Part shown: positions 26,401-41,400 of the stretch, piece by piece | Layout of the letters: each line of letters opens with the position of its first letter | Numbering within the stretch: position 1 is the first letter of the stretch | Assembly (NCBI RefSeq): GCF_964355755.1 | Contig: NC_092678.1 | Coordinates: 14,728,922 to 14,792,921, forward strand | Source: Antedon mediterranea | Taxonomy: Eukaryota > Echinodermata > Crinoidea > Comatulida > Antedonidae | DNA length: 64,000 nucleotides | Direction: 5' to 3' | Position numbers and translations under genes: made by a program | Notes under the pieces: model-generated | Database searches by the model: none | What the model was told of the DNA's origin: nothing | The model's input: the letters and a program-made list of their open reading frames with translations, nothing else

Positions 26401-29400
26401 CATTAACATGTGTGTATAAACTACACGATTATGTTTTCTTTTACCAGTAACATTGCAAAATAAAGGAATGCGCAGATAATATTGATATAATTCGGTCTAC
26501 GTTCACATCATATTCACAAGCAAAACCCTTTATTTCAATTTGTTTGTGTATTATTTATCATAACCTAACAATACTTAGTAAACTATCTCACGAAGCAAGG
26601 TGCATCAATATTAGCACTGAATTAGGTTATAATATAGGTCTAGAAATAATTTATATGAATATAGGGGAGCTCGCTTGGCTCGCATTTAACATTTTAAAGT
26701 AGTCTGGGAAGTGTAGAAGATGGTTCTCGGAATGAAAATGACTCTGGTAAAAATGACGTTCTCCTTCTACGTTTTCTGTCGGTTACCAGTATTAAAAATT
26801 CTTGACATTCGTAAAACTAAACCTACTGTTTTACAATGTCTTAGATTATTAATAACATTTTAAAGTAGGCCTATGTGCGTATATTGTTTGGTAGGGCCCT
26901 TATAAAGCTGAGGTGGGGAGGTGGAGTTCATTTGAAAGAGGTGCTTATTCAAGGGATTGTAGTTTTAATAAGATGGTAACATTTATAATCAAATAAAATC
27001 CTCTAATAGATATATGAAAAGTAGTAAAAAAAGAATAACAAATGCTTGTAGATAACAGTGCGATGAATTCGACTACAAATAGTATAATTGTGTTACTATA
27101 AATAAAATACAATGTTGAGTTTATAATTGTGGATGGGCGTTTAGTAGATAGTTGTGGCGATTTTTATTCAAAGTGATGTTTTATTGGGAAGGCATTTGTT
27201 AAAATAAATGTCATCCTAATAATGAATACATTATTTAATTTAAGCATCTTTTGAAACTAACTTCCGTTGCAAGAAGACGTTTTAGACGGCTTGCAACATG
27301 GGCAGACATCCCGGTCCTAACGAGACACAGATAGCCTACAATTATTCCTGCCAGCTTACTCAATAGTACTCGGCTATCGGGATTTCACTCGATTTCAAAC
27401 AAAATGTCCTATCATCAGATCTCCCTATGTAATTTTATAATACTATTCCCCACAATATATTCCGATGCTTTATGGAGTATATTTAATTTGATCTTTATTA
27501 ATTTGCAGTATAATTTTTATGTTTTATCACACGCGCGGTCCGATCCGAAAATAAACAAAAAAACTAAAATGGCTATATAGCCACTAACGGCCAACTTAGC
27601 TGAAACCAGGAAGTTGCAAGGTGAACATGTGAACTTATCGTGAACCCGGAAATTACTTCGACCCGTGTACAATTGAAATTGAATTTAAAATATACTGATG
27701 AAATCAAAAATGTTGTTATAAAAACATTTATTATATCTCCCTAAGATATAAATATGGAACAATAGCGTAGTACTGAAAACTAATGTTATCAAAACTACGT
27801 TTCGCGGTACATCTAAGATAGATAAGGTAGGTAGCCAAGGCGGAGATTTATACCAAAGTTTTTCTATTGTGCTCGCCTATGTCAGAATAAACCATTAATT
27901 TGTATATAGATTACACCTATAACGTACGTATGATCTGCACCGCAACATATCATAATTTAATTATGTTTTATGTGGACATGTCATTATAAAATGGTTGAAT
28001 TTAGAATCATGACTGAAAGCAATGTTTACATTAACATGTATGTATAAACTACACGATTATGATTTATCAGTAAAATTGCAAAATAAGACACAATTGACAC
28101 AATTCCGTCTAGGTTCACAGCATATGCAACAGCAAAACATTTTATTTCAATTTTTTGTTTATTATTTATCTATAACTATAATTATTCTTTGCAATAACCT
28201 GTAATAACCCCGATAGTATAAACATGACATCATTATGAATTCGTTATAGATCGGAAATAAAGATTTATATGATTATACCTATAAACGTACGTATGATCTG
28301 CAAACACATAACACAGTTAACATATTATTATAATGTAATGAGCTATATAAAATTATTTGGAAGTGAAATTGCACAAGATTCTAAAGTTACTGTAAGGTTG
28401 TTATATTGAGCAATGAAGTTATTAATTTAAGTATGTTGTTTGTAAACATGCCGTTATAAATAGTTTGAATTTAGAATCATGACTGAAAGGAATGTTTACA
28501 TTAACCTGTTGTATATACCGTTATATACTATTGTTAACCGTTTTTGATGTTGTATTGTTTTATGTTTCAAACCTGTTAGTGGCGGTATTTATCGCTGTTG
28601 GTTTTGATTGAATAAAATAAAAATAAAATAAAATACTTAACGATTATGATTTTTCTTTCTTTAACATTGCAAACGAGAATCCACAGACAATCGATACAAT
28701 TGAGTCTACGTTCACAGCATAATATGCACCAGAAAACCATTTTATTTAAAATTGTTATGATTATTTATCATTACTTAAATAAAATTATTTGCTGCAATGA
28801 TCTGTTTTTTGTATAAACATATTGATTATATATTTTTTATAGAACGGAAACACCCCGCTGCATGAATTCATGCGTTCTAATAAACCTACCTTAGAGATAG
28901 TGAATTATCTAACGAAGGAAGGTGCAACAGTAACAGCACTAAATAAGGTAACTTTTAAAGTTGTATTGTCCCCCAAAACATGAAAAATAAAGATGAAAAA
29001 AATCAAATTTTGAATAGACCATTTTGTAGTTATAATAAAGTTATTCACTTTCGCCGAAAAAAAATCCGAAAAAAATATTGATTTCGCTTATAAAAAATCA
29101 AAATAAGTTTACCATTTTTTCGAACTCATAAGTTCAGAAATTCCAAAATAACGATGGTTAGCTAACAGCTCATAAATATGCATGATATGTTAATGAGTAT
29201 CCAAACAGGGGAGATCCGATCTGTTCACCACGTAAACAAACATGTGCGAAGAACAGAAGAAAGTGCTGGGGTTTCCCTGATCGTATGATGTAAAAAGCTC
29301 TGCCGTTAATTTGCTGGTAAGTAGAATTCTATTTTAGATGAATGACACATCCTCCTATAATAGTTTTTGGCGTATAGTTATAGGCTTAGCTATCTAGGCT

Positions 29401-32400
29401 AGGGCTATAATATAAGCCTACTTCTACTATCTAGTAGGGCCTAGGCCTAGTTAGTACTGTAGTTTACTACTGTGTAGTGTAGTGTAGTGTAGCAGCAGCT
29501 GTAGGCAGGCAGATAATCGGGTCAGAAAAGAAGACGGGAACCCACTTTGAGGCCTAGCTAGGTCCTATATGTCGTACTCACCTAGCTAAGCCATCACTCC
29601 ACAACTAGCTACAGGAAATAGGCCTACTATGTTGATGTACCACTGATATACATTTGGAGCTCGAATTAATTTTGAAGTCTAAAAAAAAGACTAACTGATG
29701 ACAAAAAACGAACATTTGGAAAATGATCAGCATACAGTACCAAAGAAGTTGACGGTAGAATAGATTGTTGTTGATAGCAACCAAAACGAAAATACTAGTA
29801 ATTAGAATAGGCCTTTTTTAGGGAGGAGATGCACTTTTCAGGGATTCCTTACTGTACATTAGTACCCCAAATTGAAAACTTCAGATTCATGTACAGAAAT
29901 AATAATTATATGTATGCAATAAATTGTGAAATATTTAACTTTTCTATTTGACTTTTGTATTTATACATCATTGTTTTTCAATTTATAGACTAAGCTAATG
30001 AAGACTGGAACAGAAGTTACACCCATACAGCATTTTAAAGGCAACTGGCAGTAGACTCGGTAGTGGAACACAAGATAAATATTGGATGACTATCATAAAG
30101 CATTAGGCAAATGTGTTGGTTGTTTTCCAGCTTTTAAAATGTTGTATAGTTTTCATAATTAGAGCAATAACATTTGTATACAGCATTAAATAAATAAAAA
30201 ATACTACTACAGTACATGAGATAAAATCACCATAATTTTAATGTGTGAAGATTTACAGTACAGTACAGTAAAAAATGAGTTAATTACTAGTATATTTCAT
30301 TGAATTTCTGCATTATATATTGTTGAAAATTTATTTTCAACTATTAATTGATGTGTTGATTGTGGCATTACAGCAATAGCTTGTCTTCTGTGATTGTTCA
30401 TCCATTTTAAAGTGTCATAGTAAGAAACGTTCAAATAAATATTGTGAATGTTGCTACCACATTTTGTGTTGATTTCTTCACCATTTTCCACTACTTGCTC
30501 ATATTGTTCATTCAAGTGTGTTAATACCTATTAAAAGAAAGACATTATTTATTAAAATATGTACATAAAAAGTTTAATTGTGTGAATGTTGGTTTGAACG
30601 TTATTGCTTTGGAAGAATTTTCAACATAACGGTACTAAGTACTGTAAAGTACACATTCCAAAAAATATTTAACTTAGATTATTTGGTCATTTTCTCTAAA
30701 ATAATTACATTATTGGATGTACAGTATAGGCCTAGTTACAATTTTCACAAATTTATATTAGCATTAAAATCTAATTAATCATGAAGGAAAAACCAAGCAC
30801 CATAATCTCTCCTGGCCCTGGTGGTGACCTTATTTTCTATTTTTGGCAGCCATTCACAAGTTTTCGCTTTTTGAGTTTCGCTGCTCTTATGTATAATTTT
30901 TTTTAATCACAAACTCTACATAGAAAAGAAAATTAAATGTTTTAAAATGAATGAAAAGTGATATGAATAATGATAAATTAAAGACTATTATTAAATATTA
31001 TAGTATTATACTAAAAATAAGACGAGTTGGTGGTGTCGAAATTCACACAAGTCACAATAAAACCATGGAGGTATAAAATATTTTATTTTTATACCTCCAT
31101 GCTAAAACCTTATTCCTTACTCTATGCTCACAGATGAATGTTATAGGCCTAATCCTATTTAAAGCTAGGTTGGCAATAACTATTAATAAGGCTTACAAGT
31201 TGTATCTATTAGTATTAGCTAGGCCTGCTACTCACTCAGGGTGAACCCTCACTCAGGCCTACAACTAGGCCTAGGCCTAGTACTACTACCACTACTAGAC
31301 TAGCTACTAGAACTACTCTAGGCCTAGTCAATAGATAGGGGATAGTACACTCACTAGATAGCCAGTACAGCTGTAATGGGCTAGCTAGGCTTCCCATACT
31401 AACTAACAAAGCTGCACCATAGAAACTACAGTTCTTACTTACCAATATGCTAGGGCCTAGCCATAGTCTTTTCTTCAAGTAGGAGTTGTTTTTTTTTTGT
31501 GTAACTACAGAACTTTCCCACATCGTCGTCTCGCCATATCACGTCGTATTTTTTTTCTGATGACCTAGAGGTCACATACACGCACAAGAATCATACAATA
31601 TGCATAATTCAGGTCAAGGGTTAAATTAAACCGGAAGCCAGCTGGATGCCAGCCAACCGACTTCCGGTTGACTATTTTTTACTTTAAATTACGATTTTCT
31701 AAGGTAAATAATTTTTTTTTTTGATCCAATTTTTTTTCAAAGTGAATAACTTTTATGTATCATTAAAATGGCCTTAAAAAAAAAAAAAAATTTTGTTCAA
31801 GGGGACAATACATCTTTAAGCACATGGTATTTTTTCAAAAGGTAATCGAGAATAACTGAAACGTGTTCAGAAAGAGTGCTGAAGCTTGTTAAAAGCTAAT
31901 ACAAAAGAAAAATTGAAAATAATTTGTTCAGTAATGACATGGAAAAGGTTTGGACAGGAATGAATGGTTGGTTATAAAGGATCGAATACGAAGAATAAAA
32001 ATTATAAATTTGATAACCATCAATAGGTTATGCATATAAGGTCAAATTCATAATCAAATATTTCCTGTTCATTAGGTAAAACTAATGAATTGTTCCGAAA
32101 GTTAAAACTTTCCAGGGTTCCAACCCCTGATAGTATACAATCCAAGGTGCTTAAAGCATGTGGTTCTCAAATATCCTGGTGTATTTACAGTCATTTTTAA
32201 TACAAGAAGATTTTTTTCTGAATTCTGTTTCTTAATGTTAAGGTAAAAATTACCAGATATAATTCAATATCCATTTTTATATTTTAATACGTCTTTGTAA
32301 AACAATCAGACTTTTTCTGGGTTTTGTAAATATTTTATATATTAGATAAAAAAAATAAATATGATGGAAATAACACAGATCAATTAAAATATATTGAATT

Positions 32401-35400
32401 TACTTCTTGTTAGATATCATCTTTTTAAAGGACCATCACCTCTCTTAAGCGACCACTACACCTTTATTTAATTTAGTGACAACCACTTTTAAAGAACCAC
32501 CTCTTGTAAGCATTCATCTCTTTTAAAGGATCACCACACGTAAGAAAGGTAGTTTCTTACGATAAGAAAGGTAGTTTCTTACGATATATGTGTCACATAA
32601 TTGTTTAAAGGACATTGGAAACCATAATCATCTTTTGCACTGCAAATTATGATTTAATTAGGATTTGCTTGTTAATTAAAATTGTTGATGTATGTTGTTA
32701 TTTTTTTATATCGGGAGTCCTTATTGAAACAAGCTCTAGAGCTTATAGAGTTATCTTGCTCTCATCCTGCCATTTTATTATATGTATTTATAATACAGTA
32801 TTGTTGAATGAGCAACAAATAAAAAACAAACAAACGTTCTGCCATTCCTTATAATTGTATGAGTAAAACGTATGAGTATTCCTGTATCTGAAGTGTTTGT
32901 GAACACAATATGTCTTATAATATTCATATTGCATCAGCCACAAAACAACAACAACAATCAATCATGTTATCAGTTGTGTATAACAGTATCATTTATAAGA
33001 ATCTTTATATTTGATGTTTATGATTCCTTCACAGAATGGATACACACCGATAACTATTTATCTGGAGCGTGATTATGTTAAATTAGAGATATTGTTCTGT
33101 CTGATAACCAATGGTGTATCACCCACATTACCAAAAGAGGTAATTTGACAAAAAATTTAAATTGCAATAGTATAGCATACTGGTAATAGTATGCTTAATG
33201 ATAATTATTATTTTTGCTTCGTTCTTTACCTTCAAACGTAAGAAGGTATTGTACTGTATGTGAATTATTATTAACATGATGCAACTTCTCTTGGTATAAA
33301 TAATACATTTTAGCCACTTTCGAGTAATTTGATTTAAAAATATTTATTTATTAAAATATAAAATTTTATATCTTTTTAGGAAGGAATCAATGCTCTACAT
33401 ATACATCTAAGTGGTAGATATGTTAAACCTACGTTAGAAATAGTGACTAATCTCATTAAACTTGGTGTATCTCCAACATTACAGAATAAGGTAAAGTACT
33501 GTACATAAGAGTGGGTATTATATTCCCGTGATCTAACATTGTGTAATTATCGTGTGGGACTCAAACACACCTCAGATCACGAGTGTGGTGTTGTTCATAA
33601 CTCTATACCTGCACAAGAGTGGTTACAGCAATCAAATACAGTTGGACACCACTACTCTACAGCTTATAGAGTTATCATCTTGCTCTCATCCTGTCATTTT
33701 ATTATATGTATTTGTAATACAGTATTGATGAATGAACAACAAATATAAAACATACAAACGTTCTGCCATACATTATAAGTATGTATGAGTAAAAAGTATG
33801 AGTATTCCTGTATCTGAAGTGTTTTGTAAACACAATATGTCTTATAATATTCATATTGCATCAGCCACAAAACAACAACAATCAATCATGTTATCAGTTG
33901 TGTCCAACAATAAGAATAAGAATCCTTATATTTTATGTTTATGATATATTCACAGAATGGATACACACCGATAAATATTTATCTGGAGCGTGATGATGTT
34001 AAATTAGAGATTTTGTACTGTCTGATAACCAATGGTGAATCACCAACATTACGAAAAGAGGTAATTTAACAAACATTTTAAATTGCAATAGTATATCATA
34101 CTGGTAATAGTACACGTATGCTTAATGATAATTGTTATGTTTTGCTTCGTTTTTTACCTTCAAACGTAAGAAGATATTGTACTGTATGTTAATTATTATT
34201 AACATGATGCAACTTCTCTTGTTATAAATAATACATTTTAGCGACTTTCAATTAATTTGATTTAAAAATATTTATTTATTAAAAATATAACATGTTTTAT
34301 TTTTTTAGGAAGGAATCAATGCTCTACATATACATCTAAGTGGTAGATATGTTAAACCTACGTTAGGAATAGTGACTAATCTTATTAAACTTGGTGCATC
34401 TCCAACATTACAGAATAAGGTAAAGTACATAAGAGTTGGCCTATATTCCCGTGATCTAACATTGTGTAATTATCGGGTGGCACTCAAACACACCTCAGAT
34501 CACGAGTATGGTGTTGTTCATAACTCTATACCTCCATCAGAGTGGTTACAACAAGCAAATACAGTTGGACACCACTAAAGTTCGTGGTACCAAGATTAAA
34601 TCTCTAAATAGGAAATGAAAATATATATATATTTTTAATTATCCGCATTCTTTGTTTAATTTAATTTGTTATTGTATGAAATAAGTACGTGTGATTTATA
34701 ATGAACTTGAGAGAAAAGTGCCTTACGTACGTCTTCAATATTATGTAATAATATATCTTCATATCACATAGCATGAGGTAATAGGGATAGAGATAATTTA
34801 TATACAAGATAAAAAAAATAAATAAGATGGAAATAACACAGATCAATTAAAATATATTGACTTTACTTCTTGTTAGATATCATCTTTGTAAAGGACCATC
34901 ACCTCTCTTAAGCGACCACTATCCCTTTAATTAATTTAGTGACCACCACTTTTAAAGAACCACCACCTCTTGTAAGTGTCCATCTCTTTTAAAGGATCAC
35001 CACACGTAAGAAAGTTGGTTGCTTACGATGTGTCACATAATAGTTTAAAGGACATTGGAAACCATAATCAATTCAAATATACACTTAAACACATTTTCTG
35101 CATTGCAACTTATGATTTAATTATATGATTAAAAAGTATGAGTATTCCTGTATCTGAAGTGTTTTGTAAACACAATATGTCTTATAATATTAATATTGCA
35201 TCAGCCACAAGACAACAACAATCAATCATGTTATCAGTTGTGTCCAACAATAAGAATAAGAATCCTTATATTTTATGTTTATGATATATTCACAGAATGG
35301 ATACACACCGATAAATATGTATCTGGAGCGTGATGATGTTAAATTAAATATATTGTACTGTCTGATAACCAATGGTGAATCACCAACATTACCAAAAGAG

Positions 35401-38400
35401 GTAATTTGACAAACATTTTAAATTGCAATAGTATATCATACTGGTAATAGTACACGTATGCTTAATGATAATTGTTATGTTTTGCTTCGTTTTTTACCTT
35501 CAAACGTAAGAAGATATTGTACTGTATGTTAATTATTATTAACATGATGCAACTTCTCTTGGTATAAATAATACATTTTAGCGACTTTCGATTAATTTGA
35601 TTTAAAAATATTTATTTATTGAAAATATAACATTTTATATTTTTTTAGAAAGGAATCAATGCTCTACATTTACATCTAAGTGGTAGATATGTTAAACCTA
35701 CGTTAGGAATAGTGACTAATCTCATTAAACTTGGTGTATCTCCAACATTACAGGATAAGGTAAAGTACATAAGAGTGGGCATATTATATTCCCGTGATCT
35801 AACATTATGTAATTATCGGGTGGGACTCAAACACACCTCAGATCACGAGTGTGGTGTTGTTCATAATAATAATAATAATAATAAATGAAAACTTATATAG
35901 CGCCGGTATCCTCCACCCATGTGGCGCTCATGGCGCTTTGTGCATTAACAACGTGCGAGAACATCAGCGAATAGCGACGTCTTTAGGTTGGTCTTGAAAC
36001 TGTTTAGACTAGTTGAGCATTTAACTGTTGCTCGTAAGCTGTTCCATACACTTGCGGCCGCAACGTAAAAAGATCTCTGACCCCACTGATTTTTCGCTCT
36101 ACGCTCTTGAAGAAGGTTTTGTGACAATGATCGAAGGCCTCTGCGGGATGATTCGTAACGATCCACAAGGTCAGATAAATAAGCAGGAGCACTGTCATTT
36201 AGGATCTTGAATACAAACAACGCAAGTTTGTACTTAATACGTTGTTGAACAGGCAACCAATGCAAATCCATCAGGACAGGAGTTATGTGAGCGTTTGATT
36301 TTGTATAAGTTACAATTCTAGCTGCCATATTTTGCAAGCGCTGCAAACGTTGTTTTTGAGATTTTGGTATGCCAAACAACAAGGCATTACCAATGTCAAT
36401 TTTAGAAGTGAAAAATGAGTGTACAATCAATTCAGCTGTTTTCTTGTTAAGATTACCGCGAATACGACCAAGGTTCCTAATCGATATGCATGCTGCTTTG
36501 GATACAGTTGTTATTTGTGCTTCCATAGTGAGATTACTATCCAGCATGATTCCCAGATTCCGGACCACCGATGAGGGAGCGATGTTAGAGTTTCCGATTC
36601 TGATATGTGTGATGTTGATTTTGGAGATGTTACATTTAGACCCGACGATAATAAACTCTGTCTTTCCATCATTCAACTTTAGGTAATTTGTTGTCATCCA
36701 ATTGCGAACATCTTCTATACAGGCTTCCATCTTACTGATTGCTGCAGCAACATCCCTTTGCACTGGATTTACTGACACATAAATCTGTGTATCATCTGCA
36801 TAGAAATGGAAATGTAGACTGTGTTTGCGAATAATGTCACCAAGGGGAAGCGTATAAATGGAAAACTGGCCAGGCCCAATTACTGACCCCTGTGGTACAC
36901 CATATTCCAGGCAAGCTTCATCTGAGAATGCATCATTGATACAGACTAGCTGTTATATTATTATATGAGTAAAAAGTATGAGTGTTCCTGTATCTGAAGT
37001 GTTTTGTAAACACAATATGTCTTATAATATTCATATTGCATCAGCCACAAAACAACAACAATCAATCATGTTATCAGTTGTGTCCAACAATAAGAATAAG
37101 AATCCTTATATTTTATGTTTATGATATATTCACAGAATGGATACACACCGATAAATATTTATCTGGAGCGTGATGATGTTATATTAGAGATATTGTACTG
37201 TCTGATAACCAATGGTGAATCACCGACATTACGAAAAGAGGTAATTAGACAAACATTTTAAATTGCAAAAGTATATCATTCTGGTAATAGTACACGTATG
37301 CTTAATGATAATTGTTATGTTTTGCTTCGTGTTTACCTTCAAACGTAAGAAGATATTGTACTGTATGTTAATTATTATTAACATGATGCAACTTCTCTTG
37401 GTATAAATAATACATTTTAGCGACTTTCGATTAATTTGATTTAAAAATATTTATTTATTGAAAATATAACATTTTATATTTTTTTAGGAAGGAAGCGATG
37501 CTCTACATATACATCTAAGGGGTAGATATGTTAAACCTACGTTAGGAATAGTGACTAATCTCATTAAAATGGGTGTATCTCCAACATTACAGAATAAGGT
37601 AAAGTACATAAGAGTGGGCATATATTCCCGTGATCTAACATTATGGAATTATCGGATGACACTCAAACACACCTCAGATCACGAGTATGGTGTTGTTTAT
37701 AACTCTATACCTGCATCAGAGTGGTTACAGCAAGCAAATACAGTTGGAAACCCCTAACTTTCGTGGTACCGAGATTAAATCTCTAAAAAAGAAATGAAAA
37801 TATATATTTTTTTAATTATCCACATCGTTTGTTTAATTTAATCTGTTATTGTATAAAAAAAGTACGTATAATTTATAATGAACTTGAGAGAAAAGTGCCC
37901 TACGTATGTAAAGTAGTAAAGTCGAAACCTAAGCTAATGCTAACGGCCTTGGTGCCCATCTCCATTTCCTTAGCGTTTGGGCCAGGGTCCACTAAGTGTG
38001 TGTGTTGCAGGGGTATGCAACTCCTCCCACACAAACGAGTCTGATTTACCTTCCCAGTAATTTTAACATACCGGTACCCATTTCTATCACCAGAGCATAA
38101 GCACCAGCAAAACCTTTTATTTTAATTTATTTGTGTATTATTTATCATTGCATAACTAAATTGATTTTCTGCAATAACCTGTATGTATAATTTTTTTATA
38201 ACTCTATACCTGCATCAGAGTGGTTACAGCAAGCAAATACAGTTGGACACCACTAACGTTCGTGGTACCGAAATTAAATCTCTAAATAAGAAATGAAAAT
38301 ATATATTTTTTTAATTACCTTCATCGTTTGTTTAACAAATATAAAACAAACAAACGTTCTGCCATTCCTTTGTGTGTATTGTTTATCATTTTCTAACTAT

Positions 38401-41400
38401 AATTATTTTCTGCAATACACTGTTTGTATAAACTTCATGATTATAATTTCTTTAAAGGACGGAAACACCCCGCTGCATGAATACATGCGTTCAAATGAAC
38501 CTATCTTAGAAGTAGTAGACTATCTCACGAAGCAAGGTGCATCCTTTACAGCACTAAATAAGGTAATAATTATATGGCTACAGATAAGTTATATGATTAC
38601 ACCTAACGTCGGCAAAATTATGTTTATTTATCTATGGTTTACCCCATTTAAAAATGTAATGTTTTGGTGTGATTTCACTTACAACAATGGCATAAAAATA
38701 ATCAATAAGGATACGAATAATTATGACCGGAAGAACACGCCGCGAAATGTTCAAACGTTTCTATTACAGTACGAATACTACTTTCAATTACAATTATCTC
38801 ATATTTTTGCATCTTCCATAACACTCAATATCTCCTTACCACAATGCTAATTTTCCAATAGATTCCAATATATTCATGGTATGTGCTACTGTTATTGTTT
38901 ACGTTTAATAATAAACTTCGTCATAATAATTTTTTTCTCTATAGGACGGAAACACCCCGCTGCATGAATACATGCGTTCAAATAAAGCTACCTTAGAAGT
39001 AGTAAACTATCTCACGAAGCAAGGTGCATCAATAGCAGCACTAAATAAGGTAATATAAGTCTAGAAATAATATATATGATTACACCTATAACGTACGTAT
39101 GATCTGCGCCGCAAACGTATCTTATCCACTTTATTTTATATCATATTACAATTGATTGAGTTATTTAGAATTACTTGCTGCAATAATTATTTAGTATTAA
39201 TTAAACAAGATCCTACAGTTATTGTGAGTTTCGTATATTGACTATGTTTTATGTGGACATGTCATTATAAAAGAGCAGAATTTAGAATTATGACAGAAAG
39301 CAATGTTTACGTTAACCTGTATGCATAAACTACATGATTATGATTTCTTTTATGATTCTGTAAAATTACAATATAAGAGACAATTGATATAATTCGGTCT
39401 ACGTTCACAGGATATGCACAAGAAAAACGTTTTATTTAAATTTATTTGTGTGTATTGTTTATCATTATCTAACTATAATTATTTGCTGCAATACACTGTT
39501 TGTATAAACTTCATGATTATAATTTCTTTAAAGGACGGAAACACCCCGCTGCATGAATACATGCGTTCAAATGAACCTATCTTAGAAGTAGTAGACTATC
39601 TCACAAAGCAAGGTGCATCCGTAACAGCACTAAATAAGGCAATTCCACATGTTACTCGAAAATTCGGAGTATTTCCATGAATTGAATTATAATGCCTTAG
39701 CAAATAGAGTAGCAAATACTGTACCTACTTCGGTTTACTGGCACCAACTTGTCGCTTTTTTTCGGACTGCAACAAACATGTGTCATTATTATTGCCTGTC
39801 GTATTAATGTTGGTCCAGACGTTTTATAGATTTGCTTTAACCACCATGGAGGTTTATACCTCCATGCTTTAACGTTGAGCAGTATAATGACCTTATACAT
39901 TCTGGGTAAAAGGCCAGCGATAACTTTTTGGTTATAGTTGAAAAACAACACTGTGTGTGGTCGATGACCTAGCTCCCGGCGGGATCATGGCCAACGGTTT
40001 TTTAAAGTAATCATTCAAAATCTAGACTGTGTAAGTAAAAGACACCTTTCATCGCAATTTATATATTAAATGCTTCAATAGGCCTAGTAAGATTAGTCTA
40101 ATATAATGTCGAAGGAAGACGCTTTGTTGAAGATCCAAGAAATAGTTGAAGAAGTGGCCAACATTTTAACAGGTTCGTAGGCCTAAATAATAATTATATT
40201 TTAATCTGCCAGCAGTCTAGGCCTAGCCTAGGCCTCCTTCCTAGTTAGTAATACTGTAGGCCTGGAACTAGTAGGTTAAGGCTAGCCTACTATGCCTGTA
40301 CTGACGGACAGGTGTATAGGTTTAGCTTAGAATTTTAGTTCAGACATTGACAGAGGGGACAAATATTGTCGGACCTATTTCAGCTAGGTATAAGGAAGGC
40401 CTAATAAAAGATAATATAATTATAATGTAACAGTTATTTTGTAATGTAGCCATGAAATATCTACGAAGGATTATATTATATACACATATTCCAATGAGAA
40501 ATATAATGACATTTAAAAACACTTCTTTATATTTAATTAATTGTACACACTAAGTGATCCCCGAAGTAATCACATCGATATTGAAACTTAATGTTTTTAA
40601 CTCTAAATTAAAAAAAAAACATACTAAAAAAACAAACAAAAAACATACGTACTGCATAACTAAAATTGTTATATTAAATTTCTTTTTAAAAAACGGTGTT
40701 ATTTACATTATCTTAAATTATTTTTTAGGTAATTGAAGAAGTTCGAAAGATACTTATTACTAGGCAAAGAGGAATGAAAAACAAAAGAAAGCTTTTTAAA
40801 AAAGTGCTTAGCAAATTTTTCCAAAGAAGCGAATAATATAGTTTATTTTGGTATTTTAAAGAGAAACACCAGTGCTCCATCTGGTAAGTACAGTGTATGT
40901 TTTTGTACTTTTATCTATTCATAAATAGTTTTATAATGGACCAATGGTAGTGAGTAAAATACGTGTACATATTGTGTACGTATTTTTAACAGCTTGGTTC
41001 GACTCAAGCTAGTGTCATGCACTCCTCCCTTTGACAACTAAAATTAAATAAATGACTTATGAATATTAATTTTTGACAGATTAATGCTCTCCTGGCCAGC
41101 CCACCCTTTCCCCTTCCTTTTACATTGACTACCTACAAAACTGTAGGCTACATTAAAAATTTGAGCTACAGTATATCAAGTTTATGTCCATACATTATTC
41201 CACTCATTTAAATAAATTTATATAATATAATGTTTTCAATTTGTTATTTTTGGTTAGGTTCAAAGATAACCCATATGTTGTCAAATCTGTCAAACATATT
41301 TGTTGGGAAAAACTCATCAAAAAAAGTCTGCCGACCTTGAAGGTATTTAGTGTTTTTTTAAATTTAAAATACAAGTAATATTATGTACAAAATATCTTAA

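Larger units (their letters stand above)
28959..31815. mobile_element. 2.86-kb DNA transposon with TTAA target duplication (Kolobok-like)
   Basis: Both flanks are TTAA (28955-28958 and 31816-31819). The ends are AGTTGTATTGTCCCCC on the left and, reverse-complemented, AGATGTATTGTCCCC on the right. Homology continues inward for over 100 bp on each side (TTTGAATAGACCATTTTG-type words, AAGTTATTCACTTT). TTAA duplications are typical of Kolobok and piggyBac; the AG... ends fit Kolobok better. No full transposase is visible, only a candidate terminal exon on the minus strand. Confidence 0.8.

Noticed and set aside
33539-33885. Short frames on both strands in the B+C units
   Set aside because: Plus-strand part is the shifted read-through after E9; minus-strand part is AT-rich intron without support.
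36004-36686. Other frames over 36004-36686 on both strands
   Set aside because: Shadows of the 277-codon LINE D reading, which carries the reverse-transcriptase motifs.
39697-39951. Minus-strand frame of 84 codons, also in the second CACTA-like copy (55488-55709)
   Set aside because: It is kept only because the two copies are recent duplicates. It lies opposite the upstream region of the MSKEDALLK segment and shows no recognisable domain.
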